From assembly GCA_949288485.1 (NCBI GenBank), contig CASEKC010000006.1, positions 28,709-92,708 on the forward strand: a stretch of 64,000 nt of DNA, written 5' to 3'. Source of the DNA: an uncultured bacterium. GTDB lineage: Bacteria > Bacillota_I > Bacilli_A > RFN20 > CAG-826. The translations under genes were made by a program, and so were the position numbers. Under the pieces are notes generated by a model, which was not told the DNA's origin, searched no databases, and saw nothing but the letters and a program-made list of their open reading frames with translations. Below are positions 9,097 through 17,913 of the stretch, piece by piece; the stretch's first letter is position 1, and each line of letters begins with the position of its first letter.

Positions 9097-10101
9097 ATGA
9101 TTGATTCATATGAAAAAATAAAAATCGCAGTTCCTAAAAATATTAAAACAATTATCGAAAGAGATTGTGAATCTTTTGATTTTCGTAAAAAAGACAATTC
9201 TTTAAATAAAAATAAATTTATTAATACTTTAATTGTTAATTACTATGAGGAATTTTCCAATTTTGAAAAAGAAAGAATTGAAAAATTAAAAAAATTAGCC
9301 ATTTCTTCTTCTTTAAAAGGTAAAAATGTTGAAAATTTTATTTATAAAATTATTAAAGAAGAAGAAAAAGATAATAAAAATAGAGAGGAGTTAAATGAAT
9401 CAATCTCTTTTAGACCAACTAAAAATAGTATTTATATTATTGATTATATCGAAAATAATCTATTAATTAATTCTTATTTATCTGAATATTTTCGCCGTCT
9501 TTTCACTCATTATTCTTCTTTACCCCAATATCAAAGAGAAAGAATAATCTTTAAAAATCAATATAATAAAGCTTTAGAAGCAATAAAAAATAAAAAAATG
9601 ATTAATGTTTTCACTCTCAATAATGTAAATAATCGTATTCCTTTAAAAATTTATAATTTAGCTGTTGTTAAAGAAGAAACTTATAACTATTTATTATGTA
9701 AAGATAAAAATGGTTATCGCTCTTTTAGATTATCAAAAATTGAAGAGATTCTCTTTTTAAATGAAACTTCTTCTTTTAATGATGAAGAAATTGCTCATTT
9801 TAAAAAAATGATTAAATATGGCCCTCAATATATTTATACTTCTAAAGATGAGGAAGTTGAAATTGAATTAACTAAAAAAGGAATCAATTATTTTAAAAAA
9901 TATTATGTTTATCGCCCAATTGTCGATCGAATTGAAGGATATCACTATTTTTTTAATTGTTCTATCGAACATCTTTTTCAATATTTCTCTCGTTTTGGGG
10001 CTGAGTGTTACGTAATTAAACCAAAATCTTTAAGGGTGAGGCTTATAATGTATTTTAAAAATTCTTATCGAGAATTAAATAAAAAAGAAAAGACTATTTA
10101 A
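9097..10101 (+). CDS. WYL-domain transcriptional regulator
   Basis: 334-aa protein. The N-terminus (KIKIAVPKNIKTIIERDC, then KNKFINTLIVNYYEEF) resembles a ribbon-helix-helix DNA-binding segment. Residues about 165-230 form a WYL-like domain (IPLKIYNLAVVKEETYNYLL with YRSFRLSKIEEI), and the C-terminal part (GAECYVIKPKSLRVRLI) matches the WCX extension. WYL proteins are usually ligand- or nucleic-acid-sensing regulators of DNA-damage or defence genes. AGAGGGA lies seven bases before the ATG. It diverges from the VWA gene across about 310 bases, which suggests it controls that gene. Confidence 0.82.
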   Translation: MIDSYEKIKIAVPKNIKTIIERDCESFDFRKKDNSLNKNKFINTLIVNYYEEFSNFEKERIEKLKKLAISSSLKGKNVENFIYKIIKEEEKDNKNREELNESISFRPTKNSIYIIDYIENNLLINSYLSEYFRRLFTHYSSLPQYQRERIIFKNQYNKALEAIKNKKMINVFTLNNVNNRIPLKIYNLAVVKEETYNYLLCKDKNGYRSFRLSKIEEILFLNETSSFNDEEIAHFKKMIKYGPQYIYTSKDEEVEIELTKKGINYFKKYYVYRPIVDRIEGYHYFFNCSIEHLFQYFSRFGAECYVIKPKSLRVRLIMYFKNSYRELNKKEKTI

Positions 10102-10227
10102 ACTAATTTTTAGCTTAAATACTCTTATTAACTTAATTATTCTCTTAAATTAATCAATAATTCCTTTCTTATAATTAATATTAAAAGCTTTAGCAAGTTT
10201 AATTAAGTTTTCCTAATTAATATAAAA

Positions 10228-10256
10228 ATGGAGTAGCAACTTGCTACTCCATTAAA
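10228..10256 (-). terminator. Terminator of pepF
   Basis: Minus strand AATGGAGTAGCAAG and TTGCTACTCCATT form a tight stem followed by TTTATATT, 37 bases after the stop. Confidence 0.8.
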
Positions 10257-10289
10257 TATTAATTTTTAAGATTATAATTATCTTATTAA

Positions 10290-11984
10290 TTAATAAGACA
10301 TATCATCAAAACTATTTAAAACTTTAACTTGAGGTTTAATAACTTTTTTGACATTTCCTTCAATAAATGGATTTCTAAGTCCATCTTTACTAATAAGTTC
10401 GATAAATGGATATTTTCCGCCCATTTTTAATAATTTAATATATTTTTTCCAAGCTTTTTCTCTATTTTTATCCATTTCGCATTTGAATTGGAGAGCTAAA
10501 ACTTGAGCTAAAGTATAATCGATATAATAAAATGGTGAGCTAAAGATATGATGTTGTCTAATCCAAATTTTACCTTTTTCTAAATAAGGAATTGGTGAAT
10601 AATCCATCCATGGACGATATTTTTTATCAATTTCAGCCCATTTAGCGCATCTTTCTTCATGTGTTGCATCAACATTATGGAAAACCCAGTGTTGGAATTC
10701 ATCAACTTCTACGCCATAAGGAAGGAAAGAAATTGCTCCATCAAGATGAGAGAATCTATATTTATCCGCTTGTTCACCAAAGAATTTTTCCATATATGGC
10801 CAAGCAAAGAATTCCATAGACATTGAATCGATTTCACATGCTTCAAGAGTTGGCATTCTTTCACCTGGAACTTTAATTTTACTTCCTAAATATCCTTGGA
10901 AAGCGTGTCCTACTTCATGAGTTAAAGTATCTACGTCTTGAGAAGATCCATTTGAATTAGCAAAGATAAATGGGGCTTTATATTTAGGAATATAAGTCAT
11001 ATATCCTCCACCCATTTTTCCTGCTTTAGCATCTAAATCTAAAAGGTGTGAATCAACCATGAAATCAAAGAATTTTCCACTTTCTTCACTCATATCATGA
11101 TACATTTCACTAGCTTGTTTAACTAAAAATTCACTATTTCCTAATGGAGTTGCATTTCCGCTATTATATTCAAGGTTATAATCTAAGAAAGTAGGTTTTT
11201 TAATTCCAATTCTTTTTGCTTGTCTTTTTCTTAATTTTGCAACTACAGGAACTACTTCTTTATAAATTTGATCACGATATCCAGCAACCATTTCTTCGTT
11301 ATAATCCATTCTTCCTAAAGCAAGATATTGATATTCAATATAAGATTTAAAACCTAATGTTTTAGCAATTTTATCTCTAACATGAACTAATTTATCATAG
11401 AGTTCGCCAAATTTTGCATCGTTTTCTTCTAAGAAACCATAATATAATTTAGCAGCTTCTAAACGAGTTTCTTTATTTTTATCTGATAAATATTTACCAA
11501 TTTGAGAAAGATTCATGATTTCTCCATTGAATGGTAATTTTGCACTTGCTAAAAGTTTATCATATTCATTTACAAGTTTATTTTCTTCGATAAATAAAGG
11601 AATTGCTTTTTCATCATAAACTTTTAAAGAATTTTCAACCATTTTAATATAATGACTTCCAAAAGTTTTTTCGATATCTTTTAAAAATGGTGAAGCAATG
11701 ATAGCTTTTTTAAATTTAGTGTCAAAACCATTGATAACTGGCATGATTTCACTAATTTTATCCCATGCACGAGTATATTCTTTATTTGTTGTGTCGATAC
11801 TATTACGAATTGAAATAACTGTAACATCACTTTCTAAATTGTCAGAATACTTGAAATAGCTTTTGATAACTTTACAAGCTTCTTTTCCGCCTTTTGCATT
11901 TGATAATTTAGAAGTAAATTCGCCTAATTTCTTTTCGACACTTTTTACATTTGGTACATGTTTTTTAATTTCTTCGAATTTCAT
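10290..11984 (-). CDS. M3-family oligoendopeptidase (PepF-like)
   Basis: Cytosolic zinc metallopeptidase that cleaves short peptides. The 564-aa protein is of usual length for the M3 family and contains the zinc-binding HEVGHAFQGY motif (about residues 356-365), with the downstream Glu ligand expected in the segment around PTLEACEIDSMSMEF. The end (FHNVDATHEERCAKW, GKIWIRQHHIFSSPFYYIDY) is typical of oligoendopeptidase F-like enzymes. A GGAGG-like site precedes the ATG and a terminator follows, so it is a single-gene unit. Exact peptide specificity cannot be told. Confidence 0.92.
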   Translation of the reverse strand: MKFEEIKKHVPNVKSVEKKLGEFTSKLSNAKGGKEACKVIKSYFKYSDNLESDVTVISIRNSIDTTNKEYTRAWDKISEIMPVINGFDTKFKKAIIASPFLKDIEKTFGSHYIKMVENSLKVYDEKAIPLFIEENKLVNEYDKLLASAKLPFNGEIMNLSQIGKYLSDKNKETRLEAAKLYYGFLEENDAKFGELYDKLVHVRDKIAKTLGFKSYIEYQYLALGRMDYNEEMVAGYRDQIYKEVVPVVAKLRKRQAKRIGIKKPTFLDYNLEYNSGNATPLGNSEFLVKQASEMYHDMSEESGKFFDFMVDSHLLDLDAKAGKMGGGYMTYIPKYKAPFIFANSNGSSQDVDTLTHEVGHAFQGYLGSKIKVPGERMPTLEACEIDSMSMEFFAWPYMEKFFGEQADKYRFSHLDGAISFLPYGVEVDEFQHWVFHNVDATHEERCAKWAEIDKKYRPWMDYSPIPYLEKGKIWIRQHHIFSSPFYYIDYTLAQVLALQFKCEMDKNREKAWKKYIKLLKMGGKYPFIELISKDGLRNPFIEGNVKKVIKPQVKVLNSFDDMSY

Positions 11985-12030
11985 TTAATTTCCTCCAAAA
12001 ATATATAAAAATTGGAAAATTTCCAAAATT

Positions 12031-12555
12031 TTAAATAATTGTTTCTTTTTCTTTAATTCGAAACATTTTTTTAACAAATTTTGTTAATTTTAAATTTCTC
12101 CAATAATTAAAACCAACGACATTTGAATTGTAAATTTGCGAAGTTATAAAAAATCGTTTGTCTAAATCTTCAAATAAATTGAAATCCATACTTACTTCTT
12201 TATAAGCATCAATTTTATTATTAATTAAAATTGTTTTAAATTCTTTATAAACATCATCAAGTTCTAAAGAACTATTTCTAATGTCTTTAACATTATAATC
12301 TTTATACTCTAAATACTTATTTTCTTTTAAAAAACTACTTATTTTTTCATTATTTGCAATATATTTTTCTAAATATTGTCCTAATGAATATAAAACTTTG
12401 GCTTTTTGAAATACTAATAAAGATAAGGTTTTGTTTTGGATATTTATCTTTTTTTGAAATGCTGACATAAAGAAAAAAGATAAAAATAGATAAACAAAAT
12501 ATATTACTAAAATAACTGAACAAACAATAATTAATATAACTTGCCAATTTTCCAT
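12031..12555 (-). CDS. LemA-like membrane protein
   Basis: 174-aa protein with one N-terminal hydrophobic helix (about residues 5-33) and a helical, charged remainder ending in YNSNVVGFNYWRNLKLTKF, which resembles the conserved end of LemA proteins (YNxxVxxYN and a hydrophobic turn). LemA proteins are anchored at the membrane, and their function is poorly known. The similarity is partial and the protein is diverged, so a general name is used. It diverges from the HAD gene at 12668. Confidence 0.55.
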   Translation of the reverse strand: MENWQVILIIVCSVILVIYFVYLFLSFFFMSAFQKKINIQNKTLSLLVFQKAKVLYSLGQYLEKYIANNEKISSFLKENKYLEYKDYNVKDIRNSSLELDDVYKEFKTILINNKIDAYKEVSMDFNLFEDLDKRFFITSQIYNSNVVGFNYWRNLKLTKFVKKMFRIKEKETII

Positions 12556-12630
12556 AACTATAATTATTAATTACTCTTAAAATATTTACAAGTTAATTTA
12601 TATCAAAATAACGAATATTAAGGCCTTTTT

Positions 12631-12659
12631 TTGACTATAATTCGATAAATTGATAAAAT
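12631..12659 (+). promoter_or_regulatory. Promoter of the HAD-ispD-S1-pgi operon
   Basis: TTGACT, 17-base spacer, TAAAAT. The -10 ends eight bases before the ATG at 12668, so transcription should start almost at the start codon, giving a leaderless or nearly leaderless mRNA. No ribosome-binding site is visible. Confidence 0.65.
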
Positions 12660-12667
12660 AATTACAT

Positions 12668-13507
12668 ATGAAAAAACCAATTTTAGCTTTAATTTATGAT
12701 TTTGATAACACGCTTGCATCAACAGATATGCAAAACTTTTCTTTTATCCCATCTTTAGGAATGGAAAAAGGCCAATTTTGGGATAAAACTAACGAATTAT
12801 TTAAAGAAGAAAACATGGATAAAGTTCTTTGTTATCTTCTTGTTATGATTCAAGAATGTAAAAAGAAAAATATTAAACTTACAAGAGAATTTTTAGAAAA
12901 TTGCGGAAAAAACATTGATTACTTTGATGGAGTTACAACCTGGTTTGAAAGAATCAATAAATATGGTGAAGAACACGATGTTAAAATTGAACATTATGTT
13001 ATTTCTTGCGGAAATAAAGAAATAGTTGATGGATGTTCAATTGCAAAACATTTTACAAAAATCTTTGCTTGTGAATTTTTATATAATGAAAATGGTGAAG
13101 CTTTTTGGCCAAAAGTTGCTATAAATTATACCGGCAAAACTCAATACATCTATCGAATTAAAAAAGGCATCACTGAAGATAACGATGATACCGAAATTAA
13201 CGAAAAGATGGAAGATAAACGTGTTCGTATGGACAATATGATTTATATAGGTGATGGATTAACTGATGTTCCGGCTATGTTGACTGTTAAAGATAGCGGC
13301 GGAAACTCTATTGCGGTTTATCCAAAAGGAAAAAGAGAAAAAATCACTAAATATTATGAAGAAGGTCGAGTCAATTATATTTGCAAAGCCGATTATTCAA
13401 AAAATAGCGAATTAGAAAAAATTGTTAAACTTATAATTGAACAAACTCATATCAAATCTTCGCTTGAAGAAAAGCAAAAACGCTTTGAACACGATACAAA
13501 AGAATAA
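12668..13507 (+). CDS. HAD-superfamily phosphatase
   Basis: 279-aa haloacid-dehalogenase-fold hydrolase. Motif I is YDFDNTLAS (residues 9-17, with DxD nucleophile pair and T), motif II lies near HYVISCGNKE, and motif IV is YIGDGLTDVPAM (about residue 196). The order and the large insertion between motifs I and II suggest a C1-capped member. The substrate is not predictable. First gene of a tight operon: ispD begins one base after its stop. Confidence 0.85.
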   Translation: MKKPILALIYDFDNTLASTDMQNFSFIPSLGMEKGQFWDKTNELFKEENMDKVLCYLLVMIQECKKKNIKLTREFLENCGKNIDYFDGVTTWFERINKYGEEHDVKIEHYVISCGNKEIVDGCSIAKHFTKIFACEFLYNENGEAFWPKVAINYTGKTQYIYRIKKGITEDNDDTEINEKMEDKRVRMDNMIYIGDGLTDVPAMLTVKDSGGNSIAVYPKGKREKITKYYEEGRVNYICKADYSKNSELEKIVKLIIEQTHIKSSLEEKQKRFEHDTKE

Positions 13508-13508
13508 A

Positions 13509-14204
13509 ATGACAAGCGCAATCTTACTTTTAGCTGGTTCTTCTACTCGTTTAGAATCAGGAATTAAAAAACAATTTATAAAATTTCACGATAAAGAATT
13601 ATTTTTATTCCCTTTAGAAACTTTTTATAAAATTGAAGATATAAATAATATTTTTTTAGTATGTAAAAAAGAAGATTTTGATCATATAAGCGATGTTTTA
13701 GGTGAATATGATTTTGAGAATAAGGAAATTTATTTAGTTGAAGGTGGATTAACCCGTCAAAAATCCGTTTTTAATGCACTTCAATTTATCAAAAAAAATC
13801 AAATTGATACCGATTTTGTCATCATTCACGATGTTGCTCGTTTCTTAGTTAGTGAAGAAATAATTTTAGAAAACTTAAAAGCGTTAGAAAATTATAGTGG
13901 AACTACCACATATTTTGATGAAACTGACTCAATTCTTTCGATAAATACCAATTTTGAAGTAGAAAATTACCTAAATAGAGATAAAATTAAGAAAGTTCAA
14001 ACACCACAAGCCTTTAAATTTGATATAATAATCAAGGCTCATGAAAAATATGAGAATATTAGCGTCAATGACGATGCTTCTTTGTTATTAATGGACCAAA
14101 AGAATATTAAATTAGTTCGAGGTTCACCTTTAAATTTTAAAGTAACAACAAACGAAGACTTAACTTTATTAATGCTAATATTAAAAGGTAAGTATGAACT
14201 TTAA
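13509..14204 (+). CDS. ispD: 2-C-methyl-D-erythritol 4-phosphate cytidylyltransferase
   Basis: Cytosolic enzyme of the MEP pathway joining MEP and CTP. The start is ATG at 13509 (MTSAILLLAG, 231 aa), one base after the HAD stop; a longer in-frame start inside the HAD gene is unlikely. The nucleotide-binding loop LLLAGSSTRLESGIKKQF is slightly degenerate from the usual AAGxGxRM. GGLTRQKSVFNAL, VIIHDVARFLV, KVQTPQAFKF and NDDASLL follow in family order. IspF is at 24.6 kb. No ribosome-binding site is evident, so coupling to the HAD gene is likely. Confidence 0.93.
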   Translation: MTSAILLLAGSSTRLESGIKKQFIKFHDKELFLFPLETFYKIEDINNIFLVCKKEDFDHISDVLGEYDFENKEIYLVEGGLTRQKSVFNALQFIKKNQIDTDFVIIHDVARFLVSEEIILENLKALENYSGTTTYFDETDSILSINTNFEVENYLNRDKIKKVQTPQAFKFDIIIKAHEKYENISVNDDASLLLMDQKNIKLVRGSPLNFKVTTNEDLTLLMLILKGKYEL

Positions 14205-14589
14205 TTTAAAAATCGAAGAAAAGGATATTATTGAAGGGATTGTTACCTCCATAAAAAAATATGGAGTCTTTTTTTCGTTTGAAGGTGGTTATGCTGGTTT
14301 ACTTCATATAAGCGAAATTTCCTCAAATTTTGTTAACAACATTGAAAAATACTTCCATTTAGGTGATTCAGTTACCGTTTATGTTAAAGAAGTTGATCAA
14401 GAAACAAAGTTTTTAAAAGTTTCTTTGAAACTTTTGCCTGATGAATTAAATCCATACAATAAAATTTTACCTTCTAAAAGAATAACTTCTTATTTAAGAG
14501 ATATTGATTTTAGCAAACTTGAAAAAGCACTTCCAAAAATGATAAAAGAGGAATTAGAAAGGGAGAAAAAAGATGAGTTTAAAAGTTAG
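14194..14589 (+). CDS. S1 RNA-binding domain protein (YugI/GSP13-like)
   Basis: 131-aa protein with one S1 domain at the N-terminus: DIIEGIVTSIKKYGVFFSF, then GYAGLLHISEIS, then DSVTVYVKEVD and LKVSLKL (about residues 10-78). The basic, helical tail (about 80-131) resembles general stress protein 13 / CvfD, which binds ribosomes. It overlaps ispD by 11 bases and pgi by 17, so translation is coupled. Confidence 0.85.
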   Translation: MNFNLKIEEKDIIEGIVTSIKKYGVFFSFEGGYAGLLHISEISSNFVNNIEKYFHLGDSVTVYVKEVDQETKFLKVSLKLLPDELNPYNKILPSKRITSYLRDIDFSKLEKALPKMIKEELEREKKDEFKS

Positions 14590-15868
14590 TTTTGACTATG
14601 TTAAAAAGGATCACATGGTATCTTTTGAAGAAAACAAAGAAAGAGTTTCTTCAATTGATAAAATGATTAACGAAAGAACAGGCGAGGGACATGAATTCCT
14701 CGGTTGGGTCGATTATCCTGTTAATTATGACAAAGAAGAATTTGAAAGAATTATTAAAAAAGCTGAAGAATTCAGAAACAAATACGATGTTTTAGTCGTC
14801 TGTGGAATTGGTGGTTCTTATTTAGGAGCTAGAGCTGCAATCGATGCTTGTAATGGAGTTATGCCAAAAAGAGGAAGAATGCAAGTTCTTTATTTAGGTA
14901 ATACTCTTGATCCAAACTATTCTCACGAAATTTTAGAATATATAAAAGATAGAAATTTCTGTGTTTGTGTTATTTCAAAAAGTGGTACTACTACTGAAAC
15001 AAGTGTCTCTTTTAGAATTTTAAAAGAAATGCTTGAAGATAAATATGGAAAAGAAGGTGCAAGAGATGCTATTGTTGCAGTTACTGATAAAGAAAAAGGT
15101 GCTTTAAAATCTCTTGCAAATACTGAAGGTTATGAAACTTATGTTCTTCCAGATGATATCGGAGGAAGATTCTCAGTAATGACTCCAGTTGGTCTTTTCC
15201 CAATTGCATGTGCAGGAATTGATATTCGTGCTTTCATGAAAGGTTTACAAGATGCTAGAGAAGAATATTCTTCACCAGATATTTATAAAAACCAAGCATA
15301 TCAATATGCTCTTCAAAGAAATAATTTATATGAAAAACTTAATTATCATGTTGAAATGATTGCTTCTTATGAAATGAGACTTAAAACAATTAATGAATGG
15401 TGGAAACAACTTTTCGATGAAAGTGAAGGAAAATTAAATAAAGCAGTTTTAACTACTTCGGCAACATTTACAACTGATTTACATTCTTTAGGTCAATTTA
15501 TTCAAGAAGGAAGTAAAATTCTTTATGAAACAATTATCTATGTTGATAATCCTTCATATGATGTTACTGTTCCTTTTGATAGAGACGATTTAGATGGATT
15601 AAATTATCTTGCTGGCAAAAATTTAAGTTATATTAATAGAAAAGCTTATGAAGGAACATTAAAAGCCCACTCTGAAACTGGTAATATTCCAAATATCTGT
15701 ATCAATTTAGACAAAATTGATGCCTATAATATCGCATATCTTTTCTACTTCTTTATGAAAGCATGTGCAATGAGTGCATATCTTCTTGGAGTTAATCCAT
15801 TTAATCAACCTGGTGTTGAAGTTTATAAGAAAAACATGTTCCATTTACTTGGAAAAAAAGGTTATTAA
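14573..15868 (+). CDS. pgi: Glucose-6-phosphate isomerase
   Basis: Interconverts glucose 6-phosphate and fructose 6-phosphate. 431 aa, the shorter Firmicutes type. Visible signatures: VVCGIGGSYLGARAAI (about residues 77-92), the phosphate-binding VISKSGTTTETSVSFR, GGRFSVMTPVGLFP and, at the C-terminus, FNQPGVEVYKKNMF with the catalytic Lys. A GGGAG site precedes the ATG inside the S1 gene. Terminator follows directly. End of a four-gene unit mixing isoprenoid and glycolytic steps. Confidence 0.97.
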   Translation: MSLKVSFDYVKKDHMVSFEENKERVSSIDKMINERTGEGHEFLGWVDYPVNYDKEEFERIIKKAEEFRNKYDVLVVCGIGGSYLGARAAIDACNGVMPKRGRMQVLYLGNTLDPNYSHEILEYIKDRNFCVCVISKSGTTTETSVSFRILKEMLEDKYGKEGARDAIVAVTDKEKGALKSLANTEGYETYVLPDDIGGRFSVMTPVGLFPIACAGIDIRAFMKGLQDAREEYSSPDIYKNQAYQYALQRNNLYEKLNYHVEMIASYEMRLKTINEWWKQLFDESEGKLNKAVLTTSATFTTDLHSLGQFIQEGSKILYETIIYVDNPSYDVTVPFDRDDLDGLNYLAGKNLSYINRKAYEGTLKAHSETGNIPNICINLDKIDAYNIAYLFYFFMKACAMSAYLLGVNPFNQPGVEVYKKNMFHLLGKKGY

Positions 15869-15876
15869 TAAAAATA

Positions 15877-15904
15877 AAAGGATGAGCAACTTGCTCATCC
15901 TTTT
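15877..15904. terminator. Bidirectional terminator after pgi
   Basis: AAAAGGATGAGCAA pairs with TTGCTCATCCTTTT. T-rich flanks exist on both strands; the convergent gene at 15908 ends just beyond it. The GAGCAA/TTGCTC core loop resembles that of the pepF terminator. Confidence 0.8.
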
Positions 15905-15907
15905 AAC

Positions 15908-16315
15908 TTATATAATTATCGAATAATAAAGTAATAAAATTAAAACAATATATAAAAATATAAATAAAGTAAAAATACCAATTATTATTGAAGTAAATGC
16001 AAAAGAAATAATATAGGAAATAGTCGAAAGTATTCCTAAAACAAAACAAATTTTATATATATTTTTATTTTTTAAAAAATAATTAATGAAATATAAAATA
16101 AAAGTTAGGGATAATAAAAAAGTATCAATATTATAATAAAGAGGTAACCCAAAAGGTGAAATTAAAGAAATTGATTCACTAGATAAATTATTATCATCTT
16201 TAATAAATGGTCCAAATTTAACAAATATTAAAAAAATAATAAAAATTAATACTAATAATTTAATAATAAAATGAACAACTACTGGGTTATTAAAAAATGC
16301 TTTGATCTTTTTCAT
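15908..16315 (-). CDS. Small multi-pass membrane protein, unknown
   Basis: 135 aa with about four hydrophobic helices (roughly residues 13-33, 60-80, 87-107, 108-132) and no polar domain. I recognise no family. It converges on pgi, sharing a terminator, and diverges from the tRNA cluster. Base composition matches neighbours. Confidence 0.6.
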   Translation of the reverse strand: MKKIKAFFNNPVVVHFIIKLLVLIFIIFLIFVKFGPFIKDDNNLSSESISLISPFGLPLYYNIDTFLLSLTFILYFINYFLKNKNIYKICFVLGILSTISYIISFAFTSIIIGIFTLFIFLYIVLILLLYYSIII

Positions 16316-16446
16316 ATTAACTTTAATATTCTATTTTATTTAAAAGATAACTTCTATATTTTTATATGATCAATATGTAAAAATTGCTTTTAAAAACGAG
16401 AACTTTTCTTTATAATAAATATGCTGTTTAGATGTTTAAATTCTTA

Positions 16447-16475
16447 TTGACTTCGGCAGTGATTATTGGTATATT
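16447..16475 (+). promoter_or_regulatory. Promoter of the five-tRNA cluster
   Basis: TTGACT, 17-base spacer ending in TGG, TATATT. It lies 35 bases before the first tRNA and is one of the best promoters in the window. Confidence 0.8.
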
Positions 16476-16510
16476 TTATAAGCACGCAAAAAATCGTGTT
16501 TAAAAAGGAA

Positions 16511-16586
16511 GGATGTTTAGCTCAGCTGGGAGAGCATCGCCTTTACACGGCGGAGGTCAGAGGTTCGAGCCCTCTAACATCCACCA
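16511..16586 (+). tRNA. tRNA-Val (anticodon TAC)
   Basis: GGATGTT pairs with AACATCC, encoded CCA; anticodon loop CTTTACACG centres on TAC. D-loop and T-loop (GGTTCGAGCC) are standard. Confidence 0.95.
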
Positions 16587-16602
16587 ATTTATAACATAAA
16601 CT

Positions 16603-16686
16603 GGAGGGGTAGCGAAGAGGCTAAACGCGGTTGACTGTAAATCAATTCCTTCGGGTTCGGCAGTTCGAATCTGCCCCCCTCCACCA
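16603..16686 (+). tRNA. tRNA-Tyr (anticodon GTA)
   Basis: GGAGGGG pairs with CCCCTCC, encoded CCA; loop GACTGTAAATC gives GTA; the long variable arm (TTCCTTCGGG) fits Tyr. Confidence 0.95.
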
Positions 16687-16704
16687 CTTACACTTTTTAT
16701 AAAT

Positions 16705-16780
16705 TGGGGTGTAGCCAAGAGGTAAGGCAACAGACTTTGACTCTGTCATTCCGCTGGTTCGAGTCCAGCCACCCCAGCCA
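16705..16780 (+). tRNA. tRNA-Gln (anticodon TTG)
   Basis: TGGGGTG pairs with CACCCCA followed by GCCA; loop ACTTTGACT gives TTG. With GatCAB in the window, Gln-tRNA could be made by the amidotransferase route. Confidence 0.94.
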
Positions 16781-16792
16781 ATTATTACATAT

Positions 16793-16868
16793 GATTCACT
16801 AGCTCAGTTGGTAGAGCACTTGACTTTTAATCAAGGGGTCTGGAGTTCGAATCTCCAGTGAGTCACCA
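16793..16868 (+). tRNA. tRNA-Lys (anticodon TTT)
   Basis: GATTCAC pairs with GTGAGTC (one G-U), encoded CCA; loop ACTTTTAAT gives TTT. Confidence 0.95.
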
Positions 16869-16873
16869 TTTGT

Positions 16874-16960
16874 GCCCAGGTGGCGGAATAGGTAGACGCG
16901 CAGGACTTAAAATCCTGTGGTAGCGATACCGTACCGGTTCGATTCCGGTCCCGGGCACCA
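16874..16960 (+). tRNA. tRNA-Leu (anticodon TAA)
   Basis: GCCCAGG pairs with CCCGGGC with one A-C mismatch, encoded CCA; loop ACTTAAAAT gives TAA; long variable arm as in Leu. Confidence 0.94.
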
Positions 16961-16973
16961 TGTGTTAAATATT

Positions 16974-17004
16974 AAAAAAGTACGATTATTATCGTACTTT
17001 TTTT
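16974..17004. terminator. Terminator of the tRNA cluster
   Basis: GTACGAT, TATT loop, ATCGTAC, seven T. It also has A-rich 5' flanks and may end the convergent HAD gene. Confidence 0.85.
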
Positions 17005-17022
17005 GTATATTATATCTATATT

Positions 17023-17814
17023 TTAATCGATAACTTCAAAATGTTTTAAAGCATTATATAAACCATCATCTTCAATATTGTCAGTTATATAAAATGCTTC
17101 TTTTTTAGCTTCATCTTTACCATTTCCCATACAAATTCCATATTTAACAATATGAAACATTGAAATATCGTTAAGATCATCACCAAAAGCCATCGCTTCT
17201 TCTTTTTTAAGATTTAAATGATTATAAATTGTTTCAATACCTTTACTTTTTACAAATTCTTTAGTCGTAATTTCAACGTTATTAGAAGCAAAACGATTAT
17301 AAACTAAATTATGTTTTTCACTAAATTCTTCAATTATCTTTTCATCTTCTTCATAACAAAGAACTTGGAAAGCTAAAACTTCTTCATTTTTATAAGAAGA
17401 AATATCTAAAGGAAAAGGTTCATAATATACTTCATAAAAATCATGAACGATATCTTTATTTGTAACTTTAATATAATTGTTTTCTAAAGTTACAAGATTA
17501 TAAGAATAATTGTTTTTATTTAAAAGATCTAAAAATTCATCTTTTAAATTATTTTCAAATAAATCAGCATATAAAACTTTATCGTCTAATATAGCCGCTC
17601 CTCCATTAGAAACTACTTTTCCATCAACCGGTAAAAGATTAAAAGTATTTAATCCTTTTAATGAATAATTACTTCTAGCTGAATTAATAATAAGTTTTAC
17701 TCCTTTTTCATGTGCTTTAATTAATCCTTCAATTCCTTTTTTATTAAAATCTCTTACTTTATGATCGAAAATAGTCCAATCAAAATCTATAAATATTGCT
17801 TTAATTTTTTCCAT
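17023..17814 (-). CDS. Cof-type HAD-IIB phosphatase
   Basis: 263-aa cytosolic sugar-phosphatase-like protein. Motif I IDFDWTIFD (residues 9-17), motif II LIINSAR, the C2B cap, a Lys in TKEFVKSKGIE and motif IV MAFGDDLNDISMF (about 208) are in the order of the Cof/YidA family. These enzymes dephosphorylate sugar phosphates or flavin/pyridoxal compounds; substrate unknown. Single gene, converging on the tRNA cluster. Confidence 0.88.
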   Translation of the reverse strand: MEKIKAIFIDFDWTIFDHKVRDFNKKGIEGLIKAHEKGVKLIINSARSNYSLKGLNTFNLLPVDGKVVSNGGAAILDDKVLYADLFENNLKDEFLDLLNKNNYSYNLVTLENNYIKVTNKDIVHDFYEVYYEPFPLDISSYKNEEVLAFQVLCYEEDEKIIEEFSEKHNLVYNRFASNNVEITTKEFVKSKGIETIYNHLNLKKEEAMAFGDDLNDISMFHIVKYGICMGNGKDEAKKEAFYITDNIEDDGLYNALKHFEVID

Positions 17815-17913
17815 AAATAAAATATAAATATTTTTAATGGTTTATTCAATAATTACTATTCTTTTTTATTAAATTAATTTGTTAATTACATTTAATTAAA
17901 CTAAAATAAAGGT

